A stretch of DNA of 17,668 nt from Asterionellopsis glacialis. Its lineage: Eukaryota > Bacillariophyta > Plagiogrammaphyceae > Rhaphoneidales > Asterionellopsidaceae. The notes beneath the pieces are model-generated. The model was given only the letters and a program-made list of their open reading frames with translations. It searched no databases and had not been told where the DNA came from. Below are positions 8,688 to 17,668 of the stretch, piece by piece. The position numbers and the translations under genes are program-made. Every line of letters begins with the position of its first letter. The stretch's first letter is position 1. The DNA is taken from NCBI GenBank assembly GCA_014885115.2, contig WKLE02002170.1:10378-28045 (forward strand), written 5' to 3'.

Positions 8688-9409
8688 TTCATTAAAAGAA
8701 CTATTTAAGACAAAACAAAAAGAATGCAATGCTGTAGATGACAGGAGTACTAGAACCTAGTAGCAGGTTAGCTAGCAGTTCCCACACTTGTTTATTTTTT
8801 CCTGAAAAAACACCAAAGATCTTGAAAATATCTTTCACCCTAAAACAAGGTAAGGCAAGTGTAGGGAACAACCACATACACTAAAACAAGCATCAACAGC
8901 ATCATTATCTTTAATGCAGTTGCTTTGAAGCCATAAATTAGTTCTAGATTGTTTATCTCTCTAATAGAGTTTCAACTTGACCAATATCTTAGGAACAAAT
9001 GATATATTATAGTATGATTACTAAAAATAACCTAAATTTTACATTCTAAACAAATAGAACAGGAAAGTTAAAAGAGATTGGAATGGGATCTTTAAATTAG
9101 AGATTAAATGTGGTGTCCCTGAAAGTTGAATTTATCCATCTGCAAATAATTTCAGACAACTGTTACACTTGTTTCTGAAATTAGAATAGGTTCAAGACTA
9201 GAATTTCACCACAATTAACTTTAGAGTCAGCATCACTTATTTATCAATGCCCTTGAACTAAGCAATGCTCCATTACTTGCATAGTTCAAGCTTCAATTTT
9301 TTACCCTCACAAGCACAAGGTCAAGCTTGAAAAATGCGGCATTGCTTATTCTATGACATAATGTGCATCTGTCAAAAAAATACAAATTTCAAAATAATTA
9401 TAACCTACA
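8688..9409. other. AT-rich spacer, no gene recognised
   Basis: The only structure seen is an inverted pair at 8778-8790 and 8856-8869 (GTTCCCACACTTG against its complement with a one-base bulge), and palindromic HindIII-like AAGCTT clusters near 9285-9330. No coding frame is supported. Confidence 0.4.
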
Positions 9410-9598
9410 TTATTTATCACCACTACTATGAGTACACAATTCCTCAATGACATAGTCATTGAATATGTTCTGTGTTTTGGGGATGCTGGATACAGTATGC
9501 CACCCAAACACCCCTTCACTATGAAGTGCAAGAACTTCTATGTATGGCACATAGTATTCTGAGATTCTATGACCACCCACTGATACCCTGCTGTCAGC
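9410..9598 (-). other. Possible coding remnant, perhaps C-terminal part of the MULE
   Basis: A 62-codon minus-strand frame, without its own start, contains GGHRISEYYVPYIEVLALH and ends EELCTHSSGDK before the stop at 9410-9412. Composition is protein-like and it lies on the strand and side expected for the end of the Mutator-like gene. A + strand frame (9463-9765) overlaps it in antisense, so one of the two is a shadow. No family motif is recognised. Confidence 0.25.
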
Positions 9599-9787
9599 TT
9601 AACTACCACAATACACAATTGGCTCAACACTTGGAAGTCAGTAATACTTACAAGCATCTACAAGGATGTCTCTCTCTATGTGCAGTCTTTTCACCTTATT
9701 ACCAGTTCCTGCCTACACCAGGAGTACACTTTAGTAGCCTTAAGATGAAGTGGTGCAGTTACTAATGAATATATTTACCTTTTTGAT

Positions 9788-9849
9788 CCCATTATTTAGG
9801 CCTTATCCCATTATTTAAGCCTTCATTATACTCTTTGTTATAAGAGTAT
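9788..9849. repeat. 19-bp tandem pair followed by a small palindrome
   Basis: CCCATTATTTAGGCCTTAT (9788-9806) is followed directly by a near copy (9807-9825). Just downstream lies an 8-bp-arm palindrome at 9828-9849 (ATACTCTT...AAGAGTAT). Confidence 0.75.
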
Positions 9850-10346
9850 ATCATCCCCAACAACAACCCTTCATCAGAAACAAAAGGTGAGGAGGCCTTT
9901 TTGATTTGTGCATGCAGTTTTTCATTTTTCTTCTTTCAATGGTACTTGAATTTAAACTTCTTTTCAGGGTAGAGTAGTACCAGACAATATTCTATCTGTA
10001 TAGTACAAAATTCATGACTATCAAATAAATGTTTAAGTGGGCCACTGCCTTCATTTTCTTGTAGACCTGCAGGTTTATACAGTGGGTTTTATTTTGACAT
10101 AAACAATAGCCACCTTTGTTGCTTCCCTGTCTTTATTTTGCATCATTAAAAAGATGTAAATTTTGTTAGCAAAGCTTTGTTTGGTGATTCAGATTAACAA
10201 ACACATCAGCATAACTTCAACATGCAGAGGCAGCCATCCTGTATATTTCATTTTTGTTTTTTTCTTGTTGTCATTTCTCTTTACCAATTATCCTTAATCA
10301 AATTTTTTTAGGCACATGCTTCATCTGAGCCCTAACAATTTTTCTG

Positions 10347-11121
10347 TCAACGGTGTGCTTCCATTCTTTTACTTGATCCTTAATAATATTTTTTTGGACA
10401 TACATGCTCAGGTATCTCCTTCTCCTTTTTTACTATAAATTCACATGTTATACATCTCTTTGTATATACTTCATATGCAATTATCTTTCTTGTTCAATCA
10501 ACAACAATAAAAAACAATGCACAAAAATTAGCTGCCCTCCTCTGTCATCCCATGTCAAACAAGATGGCAAGTTTAGCTCTGTCAAACCTTTTTTGTAGCC
10601 TTCTCCAACATCATTTATCTGTAATCTTATTTCTTCTTCCATGGATTGATTAATGATTGGTTTAGGAGCAATGGCCTTGATGACTGGACCAATTGCTGCC
10701 TTGATTGGTTGAAACCAAGTTACAATAGTAAAATACATTGAAAGTATCGACTTAACATTTGTACAAAACCAAAGGGAGTCTATTACCTTTCCTTTACCTC
10801 TTTGCACTCTTTTCCTATCCCTTTCCTTTTCAAAATATATTCCTGTTGGCCATGGGTTGAAGACAGGAAGCATTTTCATGAGCAGGAAGCAATTTACTGA
10901 ATGATCAATTTTGCATACAGCTGATCACCAAAGTGAAAAAAAAAATACATTCATTTTTTGTATAAACATAAAAATAGGTGATGTTACCTTGTAGACATCT
11001 TTTACAAATAAAGCTCTCTTTTGACAAAAGATGGTCAATTAACCACACAATCTTGTTCTTTCCTGTGTGATACAACTACTTCATCTTGGTCATCAATATT
11101 TTCATCACAGAAATCATCTTC
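10347..11121 (-). pseudogene. Decayed Mutator-like (MULE) transposase, minus strand
   Basis: The gene is visible only by stitching frames on the minus strand. From N to C: an acidic block DENIDDQDEVVVSH (about 11060-11121); KIVWLIDHLLSKESFICKRC (to about 10990), like the leading (I/V)V-x-L...C-x-x-C zone of Mutator-type transposases; a probable 67-nt GT-AG intron (10921-10987) that joins in phase; a 130-codon frame ending in MEEEIRLQINDVGEGYKKG; a frameshift near 10570-10580 into LAILFDMG, with TGA (10545-10547) where Trp is expected, then QRRA, matching the DMGWQ-R signature; TGA at 10494-10496; TRKIIAYEVYTKRCITCEF; EHVC; a TAA at 10380-10382; then GSSKRME. The order DMGWQKR, K-x-C-x-x-C, H-x-C, GSSK-x-ME is characteristic of MULE-type proteins. 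At least four stops and two frameshifts show it is dead. The C-terminal part may continue towards 9410 but is not resolved. Confidence 0.8.
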
Positions 11122-11870
11122 CTACTAAAAATCCATTTTCTACTTGTATTTCCTTGCAGCATTAAAACTAATTCTTTAGTAGATTTCTTCCAGGCACCCC
11201 CCAGAAAGTAATCTTTTGCTTGATAATGTAGTAACTGTAACCGTCGTTGCTAGGATTGACACTAGGGGTAACAACACTAGCACCAGCAATCCTGTTGGAA
11301 AGTCTGACAGTACTGGGATCAGTATTTGATTCTTGTGTTAATGCCACTTACATCGTAGTGACATTGATTTTGTTTTTACATAGCAGAATAACACATTTGT
11401 ATGTCATCAACAAATATTGGGTGGTATAAATTTGGAATCATGTATACTCCTCTAACAACACATGATTCTGTTATTATATGTTGGAATATTTTGATGACTA
11501 TCTATTTGATGGTTGTGTTTAATGTTGTTTACACTACAACAATGTCAAATTGATGTTCTTTTTGTTGGAATGGGTGAACTATATTCTTATCATTATGACC
11601 ACCAAGGTAAGAACAATTCTACATAGGTCTCATACTTAAGACCATATTGTAATTGTGTCATACCTGCTCACTGGTGGTGTTTTTTCTTTTGTATGCTTCA
11701 TGTGATCATGCTCTCTACTATTTGATTGTCTCAACATAATTTCAATCATTTCTCTCATCTCATCTAATTATATTGTCACCGCAATCTTTGAAACAATCAA
11801 GTTGTTCCAGGATTAGGTGGACCAACTTGTGACATTTGGTATGTAGACTCCAGGTAGACCCAAAATTCAT
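11122..11870 (-). other. Probable upstream extension of the MULE remnant
   Basis: Several minus-strand frames here read like protein pieces rather than noise: a 60-codon frame at about 11168-11353 (RLSNRIAGASVVTPSVNPSN, then KITFWGVPGRNLL), NCSYLGGHNDKNIVHPFQQK near 11.58 kb, and MREMIEIMLRQSNSREHDH near 11.74 kb. They alternate frames with stops between. No family motif is recognised, and in AT-rich DNA some may be chance. Strand and position suit the N-terminal half of the same element. Confidence 0.3.
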
Positions 11871-13308
11871 ATTTTTGAATTATGAACATATTTATCAATG
11901 AATAATTTTATATATTTCAAAAAATCGTAATATATGTATACACATATTTCAATACTTTTGTACTACTGGAATATACACCCATTATTTATACATATGTGAA
12001 TATTTTATATTATGACATGGCCAACTTGGCCGGTGCACTTTTTGGCACTACAGGCTCATCCAACTGACAAAAATTGGCTGTTGCACCCAGATATCTTTGT
12101 GCTGTTTGTGGTACCGATTTCTTGACACACAGCCATTTTTAACTAGCAACCATCAGTATGGTAAGGAATTTCTTGTGCAACATATCCAGTCACTCAAGGC
12201 AAGGATCCCGTGAGGTTCTTCAAGAATGCAAGGAGTGAGTGAGTTTTTGATTGAAGTAGTTAGGAGTTGGTAGAGAGAGAGTGCTAAAAAAGAATAGGTT
12301 TTAAAGAGGATAGTGAAAAAATCAAACAACAAGGCAAGAGAAGCAGGAAAAAAAATAGAGAATAGAAAAAGTGAATATAATTTACTAGTTGACGACTTGA
12401 CAACTTTGATACATAATATTCATACTACAGGACGTACATCTGTTTCTACTCAAAGAGGAATCTTGCTAGAAATTGTGCGTGAATAGGAAAATTCGATACT
12501 GACTGGGGAGGAAGAATTCCTTTTCAGTAGAAAACATACGAAAACAAAAGTACTGTAGTGGCGTAGTCGGACAATCTTAAACTATTAAATTAATAAGGTT
12601 GCATGCCCCCTAGAGAGTTGAACAATTGAGGTCTATACTAAATACTAAAATGGTACAGTATTGGGTTTGAAAATATATACCTGTATATATTTGTGCATTT
12701 GTTGTACAGTACCTCTTTTTTATTGCCCCTCAAAATATTAGGTTTCTCGAAGTACAAATCTTTTTTAAACGTTTAATCTTGGTAAACCTGTTTTCGGAGT
12801 ATTATCTGAAAATGATTTGTCATAATTTTGATATATAAATCAATTTGATTCCCTCAATATCTAATGAAGACTGTTAAATAAAGATTGGTGAAATGAATAC
12901 AATCGACTCTATAATGCTACTATTATCTGATACGCATTGTTTTCAAGATCAGGAATTCCAGGAAAACATACAACTTGCGCATTTGTTCTGGTGCATCAAC
13001 GCTGTTTAAAACAAGTCTCTACTCGTGCACTAAAACACTGCATCGACCTTGTGTTGTAAGCATAGAGAATTCCAACCGTACATTTTACCGGTGCTATGGT
13101 ACTATTGAAAGGATCGTTTATAGATGCTAGTAATATTAGTATTTGGTTTCAAAACTTTCGAAGGAGAATAAGAGCGTGTGCGAATCATTTGTCGTACAAT
13201 AATCGCCTATTGTAGACAGAGGAACATTCCTTTCTAAAAGCGTCGTTTCGCGGTTCCAATATCGCTGGGAAACATAGATTAATTTGATAATTCTTGAGCT
13301 GTTTGAAG
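11871..13308. other. Intergenic and upstream region of the ABCG gene
   Basis: No gene is supported. The left part (11880-12010) is very AT-rich with repeated ATACATATGTG-like words. The remainder should hold the promoter and 5' leader of the transporter, but no specific element is recognised. An antisense open frame at 13136-13528 overlaps the first exon and has no family features. Confidence 0.4.
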
Positions 13309-15645
13309 ATGCCAGAATTAGATCTTCATACCGTGAAACAAGAAGGTGAAGTTGTAGCTGATAATGGGTTACAGCCAAATGCTGATAATGCTGAAACAGA
13401 TGAAAGTCCAGCAGTTGGAAGCGGCAGTATATTTGTTCAAAGGACAGGTAAATCATTGCAGTGGGATAACATTCGTATGGTTGTGAATAACAAGAAGAGG
13501 AAAGGACCGGATCCTGGTGAAAAAACAATTCTTGACCATGTTTCTGGTCAGGTATATGCCAAACAAATAACTGCTATCATGGGTCCCTCTGGAAGTGGCA
13601 AAACGTCCCTCCTAAAAGTTTTAACAGGTAGAGCTGGAGGGGTCAATGGCGTTTTTAACAATACCCAGCAGGACGATAGGAACAAGATCAACGTCAAAAG
13701 GCGATCTTCTCTCTCTACCTTTGATATTGACGGACAGGTTTGTTTAAATAACCGCATTGTAGACCCGACTCGTATTAGTATTCGAAGGCAAATTGCGTAT
13801 GTCGAACAAGACATTTCTATCCCCCAAACCTCAACACCTAGGGAAGCTATACGTTTTTCAGCTCGTCTACGACTTGATCGTTCAGTTACTGAAAATGAGA
13901 TTGATGAATTAGTGAATGAAATTTTGTCTGAACTGGGATTAGATGGATGTGCTGACACCCTTGTGGGTGGTGGTGCCCTTATGCGGGGCGGATTAAGTGG
14001 TGGTGAAAAGAAACGCACAAGTGTTGGTGTTGAACTTGTTGTTCGTCCCAGTATAATTGTCTTAGATGAACCAACATCAGGTTTAGATTCATTTTCTGCG
14101 GAACAATTGGTGGCTATCCTTAAGAAGATTGCCTTAGTGGGGTCATCCGTGTTGCTAACGATACATCAACCTTCACCTGCTGTCCTTCAAAAGATTGATC
14201 ATTTAGTTCTGCTGCTTGAGGGTAAAGTCATGTATAAAGGTCCGGCTGCGAGGATTGAAGATTATTTCGCTCAACGAGGATATGCGAAACCATCTGACTA
14301 TACTGGAGTCGATTGGATGATGGTAAGGCAGGGTAGGTGTGGGAGATATCATGATTGTATTTTAATTTTTCTCAACCCAATTTATTTCCTTGTTCATTTT
14401 TTTAAAACCACCATGACAGGTTGTCGCACAATCATCATCCGTAAGTGAATTGGAGGGTGCTGGTTTTTTCGTAGAAGAAGAACAATCTTCTGAGGACATG
14501 GTGGAAGATAACGATGCGCAGGAGTCCGAATTTTTGTCAGAGGAGACATCTGTCACTAGAGTTGGTGTCTATACCGAAATCTCTCTTTTATTCGTCAGAG
14601 AAATGAAACATTTGATCAGAGATAAGGCATCGTTAATTGCTAGATTTGGTATTACAGGAAGTTTTGGTTTGTTCTTTGGTCTAATTTACCTCAACATTGG
14701 AGAAAAAGATCTTTCAGATCCACTCGTAAGTGATGAAAGATGAGGTTGCTCATGTTGTACTGTACGTTGCAAAGCCATAGATTGTCCTTCTTACACAATA
14801 GCAATCCAATATTGTATACTGCCATTTTTATTTTTGAAACAGAATCTACAAGCTGAATTTGGTGCAATTACAAATCTTCTCATCTCTACCATGTTTGGAG
14901 TAGCTCAAGCTGCCATGTTAGAACTCCCAAAAGATCGACCTGTATTTCTTCGAGAATACTCTACGAATCACTATTCTGTGTTGCCATACTTCATATCGCG
15001 TCTTTCAGTAGAAGCAACAGTATCGTTTGCACAAGTTCTTGTTCAACTTTTGACGTCCTACTTCCTTATGAATCTTCGAATGAATTTTGTCATCTTTTTA
15101 TTGATATCCTATACTTTAGCCCTTGGAAGTACATCCATTGGTGTTTTGATTGGAAGTTACATTGAAGATCCCAAGGTGGCATCTGAATTTATGCCTGTTC
15201 TGATTGTTCCACAACTTATGTTTTCGGGATTTTTTATCAGTACATCTATCATCCCTTCCTTTTTACGGTGAGTTAGTTTGGTGCTTTTGACAATGATTCA
15301 TGGTCTCTAGAGTACATACTTTATGTCTCTATGTGTTTGGGTGTGTATGCACATAAGTGTTTGTTGCTGTTTTTACAAAAGAATCACTTACAAGTTCTCT
15401 TTTTCTTCTCCTCCTTTTTTGTAACAAGATGGGCACAATATTTATGTTCTTTGACGTATGCAATACGACTATCACTTTACTATGAATTTGATGATAATTG
15501 TGATACTGAGATATGCACAAGTTTATTGGAAAGTAATGGTGTTTATGAAGTAGATACAGTATGGTATTGGTTGGTCCTGTGTCTTTTATTTCTGACGATG
15601 CGTATCATGGCTATGGTTATTTTACGAAACAAGGCAACCTTTTAA
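13309..15645 (+). CDS. ABCG-family half-transporter (White/BCRP type), four exons
   Basis: CDS = join(13309..14322, 14420..14725, 14843..15267, 15429..15645), 653 aa, a usual length for an ABCG half-transporter. The order is nucleotide-binding domain then membrane domain, which defines this subfamily. Motifs: Walker A GPSGSGKT (92-99), Q-loop Gln167, signature LSGGEKKR (229-236), Walker B IIVLDEP (249-255), D-loop SGLD (257-260), switch His286. Predicted membrane helices lie at about 410-430, 446-466, 488-515, 521-546, 554-575 and 627-648, with an extracellular loop (about 602-625) holding two Cys. FLREYSTNHYSVLPYF and MFSGFFIS are typical ABCG membrane-domain stretches. Such proteins dimerise and export lipids, sterols or hydrophobic compounds using ATP; the substrate is unknown. 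All ATPase residues are present, so activity is expected. Unusual parts are a roughly 30-residue insert after Walker A (about 109-140, with KRRSSLST) and an acidic linker (about 345-382). ATG 13309 is chosen over an upstream in-frame TTG. Confidence 0.96.
14323..14419 (+). other. ABCG intron 1 (97 nt, phase 0)
   Basis: It begins GTAAGG and ends GACAG. It contains no in-frame stop but is not a multiple of three, so retention would end the protein at 14446-14448, after the ATPase domain. Confidence 0.88.
14726..14842 (+). other. ABCG intron 2 (117 nt, phase 0)
   Basis: It begins GTAAGT and ends with a T-rich tract and AACAG. The splice joins the first membrane helix region to NLQAEFGAITN. Confidence 0.92.
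15268..15428 (+). other. ABCG intron 3 (161 nt, phase 2)
   Basis: It begins GTGAGT and ends with a long pyrimidine tract and AACAAG. The splice splits an Arg codon (CG|A) and yields PSFLRWAQYLCSLTYA, the expected ABCG sequence before the last loop. Confidence 0.92.
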
Positions 15646-16713
15646 AGTTTTAAAAGGGGGATAGGTTTTGGGCATAATTTTAATAAATAATAGAGTAATA
15701 ATTATTAAATAATAATAACAGCGATTATTTTTGTGTCATTGCATCATTAATCAAGAAGACAGACAGCAAGACGACAGCAAGTGCCAAAAAAAATGGCCCT
15801 CTACTTTTGCTATTGGAATTGTCGTTTTCACACAGATACAGTATCTGTACAATGTGCATTCTAAGTAGATACAGAAACCGATTTCATTGATACTGACAGA
15901 CGAAGAAGTTACAGTACTATAAAAATTTCCATAGAACAACATGCATAATGTCGGGAGCACGATTATTGTGATGACGTTTGATTGGTACTCAATCTTTTGA
16001 ACTCTCACAGATTAGTCTTGGTTCGTTAAACAAATTTATGATACCGGGTACACAAAATAAAAGAGGTCGGTAGTAACTAGTAGTAGTGTTCATTAAATCT
16101 CATCCTCCGCCAGCTGCCTACAGGTACCTATGCGTTGGAATGCTTCACTACTACTCCAACTCTAGGACCCTACAGTCAACTAACTCCCTATTGCTAACAA
16201 CCAAGAAAGCGCGGAGTGTATCCTTTTTATGCATGATACTAATATATATATTTTTTTAATTCTTGATGAGGATTCAAGGAAGATCTTTGCAACTACTATA
16301 AGTTTAGAGGGTACCCCGGGAAGAAGTTCTACTATCATTGTACAAATAAAAGAAACTGACTGATTTACAAGTCCAGTAAAAGAAGTGCAGTATTATTTGG
16401 AGATTTACTTGCGTGGGATATCGGACCTTTACCTCCTTCTAATAAAAGACCGCCGTCTCTCTAGAGAGGCCTGTCGTTCACGCACGGCTATCCTCCGAAG
16501 AAAGTCCCCACGGATATCACATCTCCTGAAGGTCATGCTTCTGCACCCCGGGGGGATAATGTTCTGTTCTCATTATTTCTTCTTTTACGTACAGCCATAT
16601 ACCGTTATCGATGACTGCGGCTTTGGGATAGCGAGTAGCCTAAAGTATATAAGATCCCGTCGAACTGTGATAGCACACGACACACTACCATCTGCAAAGT
16701 AATGCATTGATAC
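15646..16713. other. Intergenic region between the ABCG gene and the membrane-protein gene
   Basis: No gene is supported. A frame at 16385-16702 starts with GTG and has no recognisable motif. Small perfect palindromes occur: ACAGATAC-A-GTATCTGT at 15832-15848 and CTCTCTAGAGAG near 16455-16466. The right half should contain the promoter and leader of the downstream gene. Confidence 0.4.
15682..15687 (+). promoter_or_regulatory. Candidate polyadenylation signal AATAAA after the ABCG gene
   Basis: AATAAA lies 37 nt past the stop codon in a strongly AT-rich stretch. Position is suitable, but the hexamer is common in AT-rich DNA. Confidence 0.35.
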
Positions 16714-17668
16714 ATGATGAATTTTAATTCAATTGACCATCATGATTATGATGCTGATGATAGCGGTGATAACGAAGATTGCAACAATACTCACACCATG
16801 AATACAATCGTGAATGACGAAAGTACTGCAACGCAGTTTTCTTCTTCAACGTCAGACAAAGAAAGTAACGAGTCAGGAATAGCAGCAGCAACAGTGGAAA
16901 ACGTATCAGCAGCATACTATGGTGTAGCAAGAATGCCATCGCAATCACCATCGTCGTCATCATCATTAGCCTTGACGCAGCAAGACCAATCATTTCAACG
17001 CAGGAATTCTTTTCAAAATGACAACGATTGCAATGATAATAACCAGTCTTTTAATACTCGTGATTCAAAATGTACAGCAACAAGCAACGAGAAACAGAGA
17101 TATTCCACCTCATCATCATTATCATCGTCGGCATTAACACCACGTCCAGGTTCAGCCGTTTCTGTACCAGGATTTGGTCCAGGAAGTTTGCCATCCTGGG
17201 TATTACAACAACGTGAACAACGACCGGAAAATATGAATTGTAGTAATAATGATGTTGCAAATCATGATTCTTCGGATCTTAGCAAGGCTATTGAGGACCA
17301 GACTGATACAGCCGCAATTGAGGCTACGGTGGTAGACGAAGATGTGCTAGAACGTTTGTTTCGTGAACGTATATCTGTCGAAGCTACAAGTGCCATAACT
17401 ATTAATGTCGATCAGGAGAATGAGCAACAAGAACGACGGCAAAAATGTATATGCATCTGGGTTGGTATAATTGTTACATTAACTTGCTTAGTCACTGGAT
17501 TAATTGTTGGATTTACAACCACCACAAAAGATAACAAGGATGATGAACCATCCAAGACTATTGCCTATATCACACAATCACCATCTTCAACACCATCTTT
17601 ACAGCCTACACAATCTGAAGTACCAACCATACAAACTATTCGACAACGAAATTATATGGTTTGTAGCA
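16714..17668 (+). CDS. Single-pass membrane protein with long disordered N-terminus, 3' end outside window
   Basis: The frame opens at ATG 16714 (a second ATG follows directly; a TGA lies two codons upstream) and stays open for 318 codons to the right edge. Residues 1-240 are polar and low-complexity, rich in Asn, Asp, Ser and Gln, with a Ser run (SPSSSSSLA) and a Pro/Gly patch (RPGSAVSVPGFGPGSLPSW). A short acidic and charged helix-like part (VVDEDVLERLFRERISVEA) precedes a basic QERRQK stop and one membrane helix at about 246-267 (CICIWVGIIVTLTCLVTGLI). A Ser/Thr/Pro-rich segment follows (SPSSTPSLQPTQSE). No signal peptide is present, so the N-terminus is probably cytoplasmic and the rest outside (type II). 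Several diatom membrane leucine-rich-repeat proteins share this layout, but no repeat is inside the window, so the family is inference. Confidence 0.8.
   Translation, partial: MMNFNSIDHHDYDADDSGDNEDCNNTHTMNTIVNDESTATQFSSSTSDKESNESGIAAATVENVSAAYYGVARMPSQSPSSSSSLALTQQDQSFQRRNSFQNDNDCNDNNQSFNTRDSKCTATSNEKQRYSTSSSLSSSALTPRPGSAVSVPGFGPGSLPSWVLQQREQRPENMNCSNNDVANHDSSDLSKAIEDQTDTAAIEATVVDEDVLERLFRERISVEATSAITINVDQENEQQERRQKCICIWVGIIVTLTCLVTGLIVGFTTTTKDNKDDEPSKTIAYITQSPSSTPSLQPTQSEVPTIQTIRQRNYMVCS

Noticed and set aside
9463..9765. 100-codon + strand frame
   Set aside because: No ATG near the start, no recognisable motif, and an equally plausible antisense frame on the strand of the MULE remnant.
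12096..12139. Short C-x-x-C peptide (CAVCGTDFLTHSHF) on the + strand
   Set aside because: It is too short, is followed at once by TAA, and neighbouring frames give no support.
13548..14018. 156-codon minus-strand ORF within ABCG exon 1
   Set aside because: It is antisense to the nucleotide-binding domain; the + strand frame has all expected motifs.
16385..16702. 105-codon ORF upstream of the membrane-protein gene
   Set aside because: It starts with GTG, is out of frame with the gene, and has no motif; it more likely lies in promoter or leader DNA.
16724..17260. Minus-strand ORFs opposite the last gene
   Set aside because: They are shadows created by codon repeats (TCA, GAT, AAT) of the low-complexity + strand protein.
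1..17668. tRNA, rRNA, CRISPR arrays and bacterial-type operators
   Set aside because: No tRNA internal promoter boxes, rRNA-like sequence or regularly spaced repeats were seen; the gene structure is eukaryotic.

Overview
The window looks like nuclear DNA from a stramenopile alga, most likely a diatom. It is AT-rich. Its genes carry short GT-AG introns of roughly 100-160 nt. The intact protein families (a CRAL-TRIO protein with a diatom-style N-terminus and an ABCG half-transporter), and the decayed PiggyBac-like and Mutator-like transposases, fit that group. The assignment rests on protein-family resemblance judged by eye, without database searches.

There are three intact or partly contained host-type genes, all on the + strand. 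A two-exon CRAL-TRIO/SEC14-like lipid-binding protein lies at 3426-4674 (371 aa). A four-exon ABCG-type half-transporter lies at 13309-15645 (653 aa, complete set of ATPase motifs and six predicted membrane segments). The 5' part of a single-pass membrane protein starts at 16714 and runs off the right edge.

The rest is mostly a graveyard of mobile DNA. Positions 1-1340 hold a PiggyBac-family (DDE_Tnp_1_7) transposase with at least two frameshifts and several in-frame stops. Three inverted-repeat-bounded, non-autonomous (MITE-like) elements can be traced: 2576-2913, 5303-6231 (20-bp terminal repeats, AAT on both sides, an internal perfect 2 x 50 bp duplication) and 6702-7353 (about 60-bp imperfect arms). 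A separate 89-nt fold-back lies at 2362-2450. At 8146-8687 is a broken small Cys-rich ORF interrupted by a 154-bp shift flanked by a perfect 19-bp direct repeat. On the minus strand, about 10347-11121 (perhaps extending to about 11.87 kb), is a decayed Mutator-like (MULE) transposase that no single ORF reveals: its signature motifs are spread over frames interrupted by stops and frameshifts.

The intact genes show no obvious functional linkage to one another. The most interesting items are the cryptic MULE, the Cys-rich remnant with its duplicated target, the fold-back whose arm differences are all transitions that mostly still pair as RNA, and the inverted-repeat elements.
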